Part shown: in pieces, positions 49,101 to 54,249 of the stretch
Numbering within the stretch: the first letter of the stretch is position 1
How the letters are laid out: each line of letters starts with the position of its first letter
Source: Owenia fusiformis
Taxonomy: Eukaryota > Annelida > Polychaeta > Sabellida > Oweniidae
Direction of reading: 5' to 3'
Assembly: GCA_903813345.2 (NCBI GenBank)
Contig: CAIIXF020000009.1
Location: forward strand, 1,116,001-1,180,000
DNA length: 64,000 bases
Made by a program: the position numbers and the translations under genes
Notes under the pieces: generated by a model
The model's database searches: none
Seen by the model: only the letters and a program-made list of their open reading frames with translations
What the model was told of the DNA's origin: nothing

Positions 49101-51005
49101 TGCAGGCCTAACCAAGCAGATCCTGAGTGATGTTTTTTCTCCATCATTTCTGACACCTTTAGAAGACACAGACACTTGCTTCAAATTGCAGGTAATATGA
49201 GACAAAATGACACATGCTTCTGTATTTCAAACCTTGCTGGGCATTATATGTTTTTCACATCTTGGTCAGTCTGAATACAATATAGCCATTCTGTATTTCA
49301 CAAGAAATGAATAGTTAAAAGAAAACTGTTGTTTCTAGGTGGAGCACCTTGATTTGAAACGTTACTTGAAGATGTTGACAGCTGGGGAATTTAGAGATGA
49401 CCTAGATATAGTCAATGCAGTCCATACACCTAAAGGTAAATGTTTACGATTCATAAATATCAGCTTCTATTCACTTGTAAAGGGTGTAAAAGTTAATTCA
49501 AATAAACTTCTTATATTATGATTGTCAACTGGATTGGATTTTTACCAGTAAATAATTTGTCTAGCTTCAATTATAACACACAGTTTATACCCATGTATTT
49601 TTCTGTTTCACCATCTAGGTTTCATACATTTTTGATACACAGTTTTACTCACACATTTCATATATTTGACTATCTAGGTGACATAGATGTGGATGCGCCA
49701 TTTTTAGAGTTGTCAGCATTCAATCCTACCAAACAACTATGATATACTGTTTTGTACCAATATATTTCATATGTTTGACTATCTAGGTGACATAGATGTG
49801 GATGCGCCATTTCTAGAGTTGTCAGCATTCAATCCTACCAAGCAGCTGGTGGAATACACAGGGTATCTAACAGACAGGTTGGTGGTGCTTCAATTGATAT
49901 AGCCCTCTACATCTCTTGCAGAATCTCTCTTAAGTTGAAAAAAGCATTTTTATAAATAATGTGTGAGCACAAGAATGGCCATGGGTCAAGAAAAAAGAAA
50001 TTTTCATTAGTTTTAAGATCTCTCTAAAGTATGACTTAGAGTAAATTCCAAATATCATATTGATTTTCTGAATTGAGCCTATAAAACTTAAATGGCCACA
50101 GATTCATGAATAATATGTTTGTTGAGACTTGCTACTGTTTGTATTTTCCATCTTCTAGTTTCTCTCCTTACTCATATTCATTTTGGATTTACAACATAAA
50201 TGCATGGATGTTTAATCCTGGAATTTCAGAGGAGTACGCAGGAAGTGGCCATGGAAGAAAATGCTCCCAACTTACGAGGATCTAGAAAAGATGGAAGTGC
50301 CGCCACCTATCGCAAACCCCGCACATATAGCCGTCGCCATCTATAACAGGTAAAAACATTTTTACATTCTTTATAATTTGTAGTAAAGAACTGCACGTGT
50401 TTATATTCCTTGCTGAAACCATTCTCTTTATTTATTTATTTAAAAACATGCTCATTGGGATATTTTCCAGAATTTACTATAAACAACCTATCGACGTAGG
50501 TGACCCAGTGTGCCAGTTGATCATCAAAGCGGCAGAGTCCGTGCCGTACAACACCCACTCAGATTTAACAGACATCGAGCCTAGCACTCCTGATGACCAC
50601 ACCACAGTTTCAGACCCAGACGTTATGACATCACACATAGCTCAAGCGGAGCATAGCATGTTTTCTGATAATGATGAAAGCATCAGGCAGACCCCTGATA
50701 GTGAAATCCCTGACGATGTCATAATGCATGCTCCCCAGCAATTAAAAGAGATCCATAACATTGTTGAGAATATTGAAACTCTGGTTGATAATCTTAGTGA
50801 AAATAATTCAGAAGTTTCCCAATCTGGGGTAGTGTTGTATAGTGAAGGGGAAAGAGACACAGCTTGTGTTTTGCATATTCGGGAGAGTAGTGAAGAAACA
50901 GAGGATGTTGATACCCAGAGTGCATCTGAAGAAGAGGAAATGATTACACCCAGCGAAGGAAGTACGGAGTACACTCACCTGCCGACAAATACAAGTACAG
51001 TGTGA
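13059..51005 (+). CDS. Gene B: unrecognised 1244-residue multi-pass membrane protein, 30 coding exons
   Basis: Thirty exons with GT-AG borders join in perfect phase; total CDS is 3735 nt including TGA. I do not recognise the family. Residues 1-150 are soluble-looking. Hydrophobic spans lie near 179-193, 545-570, 644-668, 672-691 and 712-745. Residues 350-450 are charged and helix-like (RQALENIRLQLFQHKKQLQE). Residues 470-512 are Arg/Trp rich (FRRMIWRPWRWEV). 746-1066 is a conserved-looking cytosolic-type region (RRGCRAFWDTIMFHL, RIAGPGLASNYFYQ, KQLVEYTGYLTD). 1067-1244 is an acidic Ser/Thr/Glu tail. Start: ATG at 13059 is the first ATG after the acceptor at 13043. Introns carry many splice-site tandem repeats, a nested antisense gene and two MITE-like insertions. 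Exon 19 is expanded into an 11-kb array. An alternative exon 3b is likely. Each individual exon is well supported by phase; the function is unknown. Confidence 0.85.
13573..13650 (+). CDS. Gene B exon 2
   Basis: 26 codons including LTPEMYDVMVNIKW; acceptor tttcag, donor TGG|gtaagt, phase 0 on both sides. Confidence 0.85.
13989..14069 (+). CDS. Gene B exon 3a
   Basis: 27 codons, LAERTLFHWFHFPLVVPDGQ then SDNSSAK; acceptor ttatag, donor AAG|gtgatc, phase 0/0. Related in sequence and phase to exon 3b at 16123-16206, so the two are probably mutually exclusive. Confidence 0.82.
16123..16206 (+). CDS. Gene B candidate alternative exon 3b
   Basis: It is an open 28-codon stretch between acceptor tttcgcag and donor CAG|gttggg, phase 0/0, reading LFEQNLSHWTDFPLIPPAFT then SSHDDENQ. 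It shares the pattern L-x-E-x-x-L-x-H-W-x-x-F-P-L-x-x-P (allowing a one-residue gap) with exon 3a and could replace it without changing frame. Including both is also in frame. The donor is weaker than most others in the gene. Confidence 0.6.
17522..17643 (+). CDS. Gene B exon 4
   Basis: Residues 75-115, VSYKDLFMAPVFDELDEVAV...; acceptor tgtag, donor TATGG|gtaaat (phase 2). Confidence 0.85.
17908..17969 (+). repeat. 31-bp duplication covering the exon 5 acceptor
   Basis: Two adjacent ~31-bp copies: 'tttgttgttccatttcacag' + AGTTCAGTCTA and 'tttgttgttcgatttcag' + CGAGTTCAGTGTG. The second carries the acceptor that preserves frame. Confidence 0.75.
17956..18061 (+). CDS. Gene B exon 5
   Basis: Encodes GEFSVESVHFPGQYHKWRLS and QLLQKGTQRAHISLLN. 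The acceptor at 17955 rather than 17925 is chosen because only it joins exon 4 in frame; donor AAT|gtgagt, phase 0. Confidence 0.8.
18289..18418 (+). CDS. Gene B exon 6
   Basis: DMAWALRLLIVTAKNRIYSH and an amphipathic/hydrophobic stretch IGKAFWLLLDLLI; acceptor ttctag, donor ATTG|gtaaga, phase 1. Confidence 0.88.
18722..19146. mobile_element. Long inverted-repeat (hairpin) MITE in gene B intron 6
   Basis: The ends are TGAGTATATGA and TCATATACTCA. Two ~200-nt arms pair at high identity, e.g. ACTGGTGATCCACTCGATTA and its complement, GGCAGAATTCCCA, and CATATGATACTGATACACGT. The left arm has a ~35-nt insertion near its end. No target duplication is clear and no transposase is present. Confidence 0.8.
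19513..19612 (+). repeat. 22-bp tandem repeat ending at the exon 7 acceptor
   Basis: Five units of roughly 'tatgccaaaatatgcattta' + 'g' run directly into the exon. Each unit ends TTTAG and starts with the first bases of exon 7 ([GA]TATGCCA), so each copy reproduces the acceptor-exon junction. Confidence 0.9.
19613..19779 (+). CDS. Gene B exon 7
   Basis: GMPSTTLGDLAYKIRDEHTK, HLIAELDVKGGTKREWRAFC, then DYIQEKCQNSPGERED; donor GAT|gtaagc, phase 0. Confidence 0.88.
20045..20123 (+). CDS. Gene B exon 8
   Basis: TLHPPVVPHLYTTAKSLDID and LRLFNK; acceptor tttcag, donor AAAG|gtgaat, phase 1. Confidence 0.87.
20124..20738. other. Gene B intron 8
   Basis: No feature is seen; AT-rich unique sequence. 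Confidence 0.5.
20739..20840 (+). CDS. Gene B exon 9
   Basis: DLMLKCVRILKGILDQESRG and WHLKYKDKLITELK; acceptor tttcag, donor AAAAG|gtatgc, phase 1. Confidence 0.88.
21244..21275 (+). CDS. Gene B exon 10 (32-nt microexon)
   Basis: DQNLSNKKLTE; acceptor ttccag, donor GAG|gtaaga. Short but needed to link the phases of exons 9 and 11. Confidence 0.8.
21711..21804 (+). CDS. Gene B exon 11
   Basis: VVNRKIGEEYLRRVFSAILE and NPELELVQSGI; acceptor ctatag, donor ATAG|gtaaga, phase 1. Confidence 0.88.
21949..22040 (+). CDS. Gene B exon 12
   Basis: GKLLVEHAKTVIIMRQALEN and IRLQLFQHKKQ, a likely amphipathic helix; acceptor tttcag, donor AAACAG|gtaagc. Confidence 0.88.
22036..22092 (+). repeat. Duplicated donor of exon 12
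   Basis: 'aacaggtaagcctttaatgg' with 'gtctact' occurs twice 29 bp apart. The first is the real exon 12 donor and the second is an intact decoy GT site. Confidence 0.85.
22155..22805. repeat. Degenerate ~25-bp minisatellite in intron 12
   Basis: About 25 imperfect copies of a unit like 'aataggacatcactcaaaat' + 'acaat', with variable internal indels. Confidence 0.85.
22965..23045 (+). CDS. Gene B exon 13
   Basis: LQEHLEKDFPVRSRIPAWMH and QQQQEFE; acceptor tttcag, donor GAG|gtgagc, phase 0. The nested antisense nucleotidyltransferase gene follows in the intron. Confidence 0.87.
23046..24212. other. Gene B intron 13, left of nested gene
   Basis: No coding exon is seen. This is the 3' flank of the antisense nucleotidyltransferase gene; AT-rich, with a 32-bp direct repeat around 24035-24100 ('actatgttatatagaaaaat'). 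Confidence 0.5.
24213..25934 (-). CDS. cGAS-like receptor / Mab-21 family nucleotidyltransferase, intronless, nested
   Basis: It is a complete 573-residue reading frame in one exon, with an in-frame stop 15 codons upstream of the ATG. The nucleotidyltransferase signature is present: RGSYIEKTKIISPTEYDFL (G152-S153, acidic pair E165/D167) and a third acidic site in GTTDVDLCFCI (D302). This matches the GS...E-x-D...D triad of cGAS and cGAS-like receptors (cGLRs), which make cyclic dinucleotide second messengers on sensing nucleic acid. The Mab-21 C-terminal helical core is seen at about 350-425 (LFLFLKYTSQL, ISSYSYKLLVLHH, FENVVEYIFNQYRR). Residues 8-30 and about 41-72 are strongly hydrophobic, so membrane anchorage is likely; most cGLRs lack this, whereas ITPRIP-type Mab-21 proteins have an N-terminal membrane segment. 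No cGAS-type zinc ribbon is visible. WWEKLL-x-x-DF occurs twice near 483-518. The gene is antisense inside gene B intron 13. Ligand and product are unknown. Confidence 0.92.
   Translation of the reverse strand: MDNPQNYILFNLSSFFGIFYLTLGIYNWIINGRPIFSEVFTQLACGVCFMMGYTQNFFISMIHLLSAILPLLQLEPVRDIHDSFMRVKYHSEYDRLTGFVNYISSKVDIFNKYTDAELKHHTEYIHDFVRTICSGFGEYKQVFKTKDPILRGSYIEKTKIISPTEYDFLNLLSLSDDASVQVCDVRDDCDLTGKGYGVVNIHPGQIQQHLLDLPKKASALGEKILYSSKGPSEDVYWLSRDFLHQVMHSYLKETCGSVYLGMVDHRRQQPDYPIRTFSMHQNRHGPSVWLRIGGPLGTTDVDLCFCIMKTKESVMVPRCPGGESIYNPYWTESILPTLQPATDNMLHIPTKNHKSLFLFLKYTSQLYKKIQKYIIPNSSLLVFELISSYSYKLLVLHHQHSCTESESNIGRCFENVVEYIFNQYRRGGDDSDQYRLYDKDISLPDTYYPDRKVRVLSGSFHRMELIVLLWMLKHVKHSSATQWWEKLLEEDFPTNVLDEAAILESATWWEKLLNDDFSNDWTSGDVLFQSLVDSVKHAWEATEEGQFRSKKKCNIEWIHDNGSRTQLSIQYNI
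25935..27019. other. Gene B intron 13, right of nested gene
   Basis: Presumed promoter side of the antisense nucleotidyltransferase. It includes a locally repetitive 'cagtacc/catacagtac' tract at about 26710-26850. No other gene is seen. Confidence 0.5.
26710..26850. repeat. Degenerate 'TACAGTACC'-type repeats
   Basis: Recurrent 'gtatcatacag[tc]a', 'tacagtaccattttgagtat' and similar phrases in both orientations. Confidence 0.5.
27020..27139 (+). CDS. Gene B exon 14
   Basis: KEFIRQHMWSAHEEALAKCR, HAQLHQSVYFLQRDLDFMKE; acceptor attgcag, donor GAG|gtaatt, phase 0. Confidence 0.88.
27245..29480. repeat. 55-bp minisatellite in intron 14, split by a MITE
   Basis: About 25 copies of a 55-bp unit ('ttggttggctgcattaaaat', 'agctactataatagtactgt', 'tttaatttgaagcaa'). 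The central copies (about 27370-28250) are nearly identical and the edge copies diverged, with 'gatttggagtcat' variants. The array is interrupted at 28394-29217 by an inserted element and resumes to about 29480. Confidence 0.95.
28394..29217. mobile_element. 824-bp piggyBac-type MITE inserted in the minisatellite
   Basis: It is flanked by TTAA at 28390-28393 and 29218-29221. Terminal inverted repeats are AGGCCCCATATAAAGTTT and, on the other strand, AGTCCCCGTCTAAAGTTT (14-15 of 18 match). The interior is AT-rich and noncoding. A minisatellite unit variant with 'gctactttaatag' elsewhere shows the likely empty site. Confidence 0.85.
29641..29829 (+). CDS. Gene B exon 15
   Basis: 63 codons: REGILRKELSKVKLPNREFK, FRRMIWRPWRWEVTRYCRGE, TERIITVVCDKPAPPTNLQR, QDT; acceptor ttgcag, donor ACT|gtaagt. 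A short basic and tryptophan-rich patch lies before the second membrane segment. Confidence 0.88.
30003..30295 (+). repeat. Eight tandem copies of the exon 16 acceptor
   Basis: 'acttgttatttcag|TGCA' occurs with exon-start equivalents at 30016, 30065, 30093, 30142, 30170, 30213, 30241 and 30290. The higher period is 77 bp (71 bp in one interval). Only the last is followed by the real exon 16. The others continue into 'ttacattgtacttg' or 'gttatttgt'. Confidence 0.93.
30290..30412 (+). CDS. Gene B exon 16
   Basis: CTYNLSKHWHSSTSSRWPFW, RWLNYAHRTLSWASDAMFIL L; start of a membrane segment. The last of eight tandem acceptors is used; donor CTGCTG|gtaagt. Confidence 0.87.
30471..30545 (+). pseudogene. 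Truncated duplicate of the 3' half of exon 16
   Basis: It repeats the second half of exon 16 including the donor region (FWRWLNYAHRTLSW-like, then CTGgtgaga) with several substitutions and no acceptor, so it cannot act as an internal exon. Confidence 0.8.
30546..31108. other. Gene B intron 16 remainder
   Basis: No gene is seen; a short 'gaccttgac' repeat lies just before the next acceptor. Confidence 0.5.
31109..31198 (+). CDS. Gene B exon 17
   Basis: VVVPWCSPVGIRALFSLDPF, YPDLELNPRD; completes the membrane segment begun in exon 16. Acceptor ttacag, donor GAT|gtaagt. Confidence 0.88.
31735..31849 (+). CDS. Gene B exon 18
   Basis: GSLCPRLSSKTQTLVSRLRS, LWQHVRQSRTTFEATPDT; acceptor tttcag, donor ACAG|gtaatc, phase 1. 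The donor is the first unit of a 29-bp repeat. Confidence 0.88.
31848..32540 (+). repeat. 29-bp tandem repeat of the exon 18 donor, ~24 copies
   Basis: Three 29-bp variants alternate as an 87-bp higher-order unit: 'ggtaatccatgcaataaatt', 'agtaatccatccaattaatt' and 'ggtaatcaaccttattaatt', each followed by 'gaaattata'. The array begins exactly at the exon 18 donor, so each 'aggtaat' copy (about two thirds of units) reproduces a 5' splice-site-like sequence. Confidence 0.93.
32721..32942 (+). CDS. Gene B exon 19 (two membrane segments; founder of the 136-bp array)
   Basis: Residues 622-695: GFLGKSLTRQFNRVWNYFFK, GTVGLVLFMPPLCILVSLLS and IWVPIITTLIHLTACLVYDF, then DHP; two hydrophobic helices. 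Acceptor tttcag, donor CCCAG|gtaatt, phase 1 joining exon 20. The 3' 113 nt of the exon plus donor are repeated downstream about 81 more times. Using any later donor by read-through adds a frameshift and a stop (TGA) within about two units. Confidence 0.88.
32830..43981 (+). repeat. 136-bp tandem array, ~82 units, of exon 19 3' end plus donor
   Basis: The unit is the last part of exon 19 (codons for residues 660-695, 108 nt) followed by a 28-nt spacer that starts GTAATT and ends ACTAG. Units differ at about ten recurring positions, e.g. agtCagt/agtTagt, GCAGGC/GTGGGG/GTGAGG, ccta/cttt, gtgcCt/gtgcTt, gacCACc/gacCAAc. These are mostly synonymous or conservative in the exon frame, and I find no stop in that frame in any unit. 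Blocks of units are themselves duplicated (about 34421-36868 and 37277-39724, offset 2856 bp = 21 units; 36597-37276 and 39725-40404, offset 23 units). One unit (near 40965) has lost the donor GT (CAGTTAATT). The array ends where the unique intron resumes with 'aaaccagtcaatctattgtg'. Confidence 0.97.
44124..44261 (+). CDS. Gene B exon 20
   Basis: DSGGNKWFKLFDAVIWRLLI, LGCLQPIAAVIAAFIVLPLT, SFTIVL; long hydrophobic stretch. Acceptor tttacag, donor CTAG|gtaggt, phase 1. Confidence 0.88.
44262..45827. other. Gene B intron 20 with a possible inserted element at ~44369-45655
   Basis: The interval between 'gaggtggcgttaacg' and 'ctaccgccaccgc' has short inverted ends (GGTGGCG/CGCCACC) and inner 'ttttactcac' / 'gtgactcactttttt' phrases, suggesting an inserted ~1.29-kb element. 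No target duplication or coding sequence is clear. The flanks are ordinary intron. Confidence 0.35.
45828..45976 (+). CDS. Gene B exon 21
   Basis: VGVLRRGCRAFWDTIMFHLV, IKKRARVPASDSFIARRIAG, PGLASNYFYQ; acceptor tttcag, donor TATCAG|gtagga, phase 0. Confidence 0.9.
45899..46382 (+). repeat. Four 121-bp copies of exon 21 3' end plus donor
   Basis: The unit starts 'gcgagggttcctgcaagtga' and contains 78 nt of exon (RARVPAS[DE]SFIARRIAG...) with donor CAG|gtagga and 43 nt of intron. Starts are at 45899, 46020, 46141 and 46262. The later copies have no AG acceptor. D/E and synonymous differences alternate between copies 1/3 and 2/4, implying a two-unit duplication. Confidence 0.95.
46435..47124 (+). 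repeat. Nine 73-bp copies of the exon 22 acceptor and start
   Basis: 'atgcttcag|ATTAAACCAG' with 42-43 nt of exon 22 recurs every 73 bp (gctt at 46491, 46564, 46637 ... 47075), preceded by a shorter partial copy near 46441. Eight decoys run into 'TGTCTGTTATGTTAA', which gives an in-frame stop. Only the ninth continues into the full exon. Confidence 0.95.
47082..47194 (+). CDS. Gene B exon 22
   Basis: IKPEQALAAFESCLELHELK, AWRDATLKLIEQPLTEY; acceptor cttcag (ninth of the series), donor ATAG|gtaaac, phase 2. Confidence 0.88.
47195..47646. other. Gene B intron 22
   Basis: No feature is seen; AT-rich unique sequence. Confidence 0.5.
47647..47766 (+). CDS. Gene B exon 23
   Basis: DFVTKVFQPFSASLSSHGIF, ESLKKETHNLTQALKHKMD; acceptor tttcag, donor GATGA|gtaagt, phase 2. 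Confidence 0.87.
47767..48111. other. Gene B intron 23
   Basis: No feature is seen. Confidence 0.5.
48112..48187 (+). CDS. Gene B exon 24
   Basis: RKRMLHTGLNSELKSKIKLT, GRELK; acceptor cttcag, donor CTGAAG|gtagga, phase 0. Confidence 0.86.
48171..48340 (+). repeat. 80-bp duplication of exon 24 end plus donor
   Basis: 'caggcagggagctgaaggta' with 'ggaaat' appears at both 48175 and 48255, followed by related 'aagtcctct...ctgacatt' intron sequence. The second copy carries an intact decoy donor but no acceptor. Confidence 0.88.
48341..48659. other. Gene B intron 24 remainder
   Basis: No feature is seen. Confidence 0.5.
48660..48783 (+). CDS. Gene B exon 25
   Basis: VTIALCSKLIESFYPEHVLS, RHLKSQEQFWEENDLEPYDW, Q; acceptor acgcag, donor CAAG|gtaacg, phase 1. 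Confidence 0.87.
49011..49103 (+). repeat. Duplicated pre-acceptor segment of exon 26
   Basis: 'tgaccaatcataaaat' followed by 'aataatattt[ag]ttatt' occurs twice. The second copy ends in the real acceptor ttgcag and the first lacks AG. Confidence 0.7.
49106..49191 (+). CDS. Gene B exon 26
   Basis: GLTKQILSDVFSPSFLTPLE, DTDTCFKLQ; donor TTGCAG|gtaata, phase 0. Confidence 0.87.
49339..49435 (+). CDS. Gene B exon 27
   Basis: VEHLDLKRYLKMLTAGEFRD, DLDIVNAVHTPK; acceptor ttctag, donor AAAG|gtaaat, phase 1. Confidence 0.87.
49667..49745 (+). pseudogene. Upstream tandem copy of exon 28 acceptor and 5' part
   Basis: It lies 109 bp before exon 28 and repeats 'gactatctag|GTGACATAG' and about 62 nt of exon (DIDVDAPFLELSAFNPTKQL) before diverging into an in-frame TGA. 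If spliced in, it would truncate the protein. Confidence 0.9.
49787..49877 (+). CDS. Gene B exon 28
   Basis: GDIDVDAPFLELSAFNPTKQ, LVEYTGYLTD; acceptor atctag (second of two), donor GACAG|gttggt, phase 2. Confidence 0.86.
49878..50229. other. Gene B intron 28
   Basis: No feature is seen. Confidence 0.5.
50230..50349 (+). CDS. Gene B exon 29
   Basis: RGVRRKWPWKKMLPTYEDLE, KMEVPPPIANPAHIAVAIYN; acceptor tttcag, donor AACAG|gtaaaa, phase 2. Confidence 0.87.
50471..51005 (+). CDS. Gene B exon 30 (terminal coding exon)
   Basis: Starts RIYYKQPIDVGDPVCQLIIK and continues to TGA at 51003-51005. The last ~160 residues are acidic and Ser/Thr/Glu-rich (DTQSASEEEEMITPSEGSTE), likely disordered. Confidence 0.88.
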
Positions 51006-54000
51006 CTATGAGAGAACCCTTGTAAGATATTACAAAGTGCTTATGATATTTCTGGTATTATTTGAAAATTGAATAATTACTAGAGACTACTTATTTCCTT
51101 ATGATGTTGCATCTTGCATATGTAGAGGTCTTCTTTCTTGTTGTGTGATTGTATTAGAAAAAGGGTATTATTGTGCCATCTGTTGCAAAATCTATGTTTA
51201 TGAATATCATATTTAAACGTATGGAAACTTTAATGTGTTTAAAAACACAAAGTCAAACCGATAAAGAGTGGTGCCATTAAAAAGTACTTAGTTCTGTGTA
51301 TTTGTAGGCTAAGTAGAGTACAGAGGGCCAGTCCGCTGTATTGAATTTCACAGTTTTATCCCCTACGGTACCTTTACAATTAAAAGCGTAGCTTTAAGAA
51401 ATTGTGAATGTATGCTTTGTTCATTGATGTGAAGTCAATTGGACCAATTGGCCTTTTAAGCAATATTTATTGGAGAGTGTGCTAGATTGAATAGATTTGG
51501 AGATTATGCCATAGTAGTGTTCTATGGGGCTGTACCATATGGCACTTAATGTTCAATGGGGCTGTACTATATGGCAGTAAGAGTAGGATGTGTATTAGTT
51601 AATTTAGATACATTTAAATTCACTCTGATCTTGTCCACTCAAAAGATTTTGTAGGCCTAATGATTTACAATTCTCTTTTATACAACTCGAAGTATAGACT
51701 AAGGACCTTGTAATTATTATGGATGTACTTTTTTCTTTCAAAATGTTTTCACTCTACAGTGTGTATTTACCAATTTAAAACATGGCCACAGTGAGATGTG
51801 TTTGAAGTGTGATGATTTTAAGTATTTGTACAAACTGTAGGTAGTAATAATAATCTATACATACTCAATATATATTTATTCCTTTGATTGAGCAAAATCA
51901 AATCAAATGAAAACATTTAAGTCTTTTAAGAATCTCATTTTCATTTAGATGAAATTAAGCTTTTTAGAGCTGTGTGTAGGGTCTGAAAATTAAATATCAT
52001 ACAATGAAATATTGCTTAGCCCTAAGGAACTGCTCAGCAGGATTAAACATTGCTAGACTAGGTTAACACAGGTTTAGGCAAGGCTTATTATGTGAACTTG
52101 CAAAATCGCAAAAAAATTGATCACCCCATGTACACAAGTCAAATATGGAGGCAGGATTTTGAAATCCAATACATTTCTGGTCATAAGGGTTATTATCTGG
52201 GATTAGCATTTAAGTGCTTGTATTTTTTAGAGTTTATTTTCCCACCTATATGCAAAGTTGTTTTTATATTGCAGACACATAAGTAAAATTATAATAGCAC
52301 ATAGTGTGACAAAACAAAGAATAAATGTACACTTTGCAATACAGTATATTGTTAACCATGTATTTGAGTTGTTTATCATACATTGTGTTGGTAACCATGC
52401 ATCATGTTGTTCACCATGCATTTTGTTGTTAACAATGCCTTGAGCCGTTAACCATGCATTGTGTTGCTAACCATGCAGAGAGTTGTTAACCATGCATTGT
52501 GCTGTTTACAATGCATTGAATAGTTAACCATGTCTTGTTTTGTAAACCATGCATTGGTTTTTAGCCATGCATTTTTTGATTAACCATGCATTGAGGTGTT
52601 AAGCATGCATTATGTTGTAAACCATGCATTGAGTTGTTAATCACGCACTGTTCGAACCAAGCAGCTAGATCCAGTAATGCATGTTTATTAAATGTTTGCA
52701 ATTGTTTTTATAAAATACATATGGATATATGCATTTAGAATGTTTAGATATGCATCATTTTATAAAAATCAGTTGCAGAGAAATCTTTTTTGTACCCATA
52801 TACTGCAGTAAGTTGATATTGATTTTTGTTATGTAATTTTTATTGGTATTGCTAGTAGTTTTTGTATTAAAAGATGCCTATCAATCTGTAATTGGTTAGT
52901 TGTTTAGTGCAATTGAATTGGCTTTATCATTATTACATGTACATGTATATATTGATACAATCCCACTGTCAATTGTTCTTATGCTATCATTTATTTATTA
53001 TATAATCTCAATATAATCTCTCACCATTGTGCCAAATATTATTGTCCAAGTTTGTATTCGTTTTGTAGTTTGATTTTTTCACCATTTTTTATTTTATGGT
53101 AGAATTTCAATATGAGGAGTGAGGCTCTTCATACTTATGCCTGGGTCAAATTTGCTCCGATAAATCGGCTGGCTCCTTGACGATTAAGTGTTTTGCTCAT
53201 TATTTTATTCAATTTTGAACAAAGTACTCAATCGGACGAGCGCCGTAGTGAAAATCGTGGCAAATGTGACCAAGGCATTAGAAAATAAACCTGTTGACAT
53301 AGCTTATAGGTAGCCATGTTTACATGTTATGCATTTCATCATGTCATACAAGCTAAAGTCTTTCGCAAATGACCATGATGACCAATACGTTCAACCTCCT
53401 TTGCTTTTAAACATTATGAATCTAACAAATATAGGTAGCTCATGAAAATCTATTGAACAAAGATATTTAGCATTAGTATTGATTTAAAGAAGCACTTCTG
53501 ATTTTCTGTTAAAATCAGCAAATGGAACAAGAATCATGAGTTGAAATATAAGAGACAATTATAGGACAAAACATTTTATTTACTCTTTCCATTACATTTG
53601 ATTATTAGTTGATAATGTAAGGAAAGCTGAAGTTACATATAATAAAAATGAAAAAGTCAGTTATTGGAGCGAAAAGCACATCTTTGTAATACAACTTTTT
53701 GAAAACCTATACACATGTACCGATGGCTAGTTTTAAGCAGTTTAGAAAGCATTGGTTTTGCCTTTATTACAGCTGATTCATGTATCATTTTAAAGTTTAC
53801 TTTGCACTGTACATCGTTGATCGTACTATTATATAGTAATAATATATGATATATAATGATACTAAAACCCAATCATGTACAAATTATATATGATACATAT
53901 AAATAAGACAATAAAATAACCTTGATCAAATGTTAGTCATGTTTTAGAAATCAATTGGCAAAGTGATGGAGAGCTATTTTATCAAGCATTTTTAAACCAA

Positions 54001-54058
54001 TCCAAAATGTTTTTAATGTTTTCTTCTCTTTACAGATCTTCTTTACTTCACATTATAT
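51006..54058. other. Convergent intergenic region: 3' ends of gene B and the SDR gene
   Basis: 3' UTR sequence of both genes is expected here. Candidate AATAAA signals are at 52320-52325 and 53284-53289 (plus strand, for gene B) and at 53575-53580 read on the minus strand for the SDR. A short-unit repeat lies at 52355-52655. No other gene is supported. Confidence 0.45.
52355..52655. repeat. Degenerate ~20-bp repeat 'gttaaccatgcattg'
   Basis: About 14 imperfect units of 'gttaaccatgcattg[at]gtt' with variants such as aaccatgcagagagttg and agccatgcatttttt. Confidence 0.88.
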
Positions 54059-54249
54059 TTATGGCACTTCTGCTGCAGCGCGCTCCAATGTTTTCTTGTC
54101 TAGACCTGTCAGGCCTACTCCCCCATCATGGACCAAGCAATGTCCATTCATCATTGAGGCATCGTCTGAGGCAAGGTACACTATCATCTTTGCACATTCC
54201 TCAGCTGTTCCAACCTTGTGTACGGGAGTCAACGATGTCATTAAATTAG
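54059..54249 (-). CDS. SDR exon 2
   Basis: Acceptor cttgtag|CTAATTTAATG; encodes NLMTSLTPVHKVGTAEECAK, MIVYLASDDASMMNGHCLVH, DGGVGLTGLDKKTLERAAAE, VP and TAA. Confidence 0.92.

Noticed and set aside
50642-50974. 110-codon minus-strand frame over exon 30
   Set aside because: Mirror of the biased acidic/serine codons of exon 30; no independent evidence.
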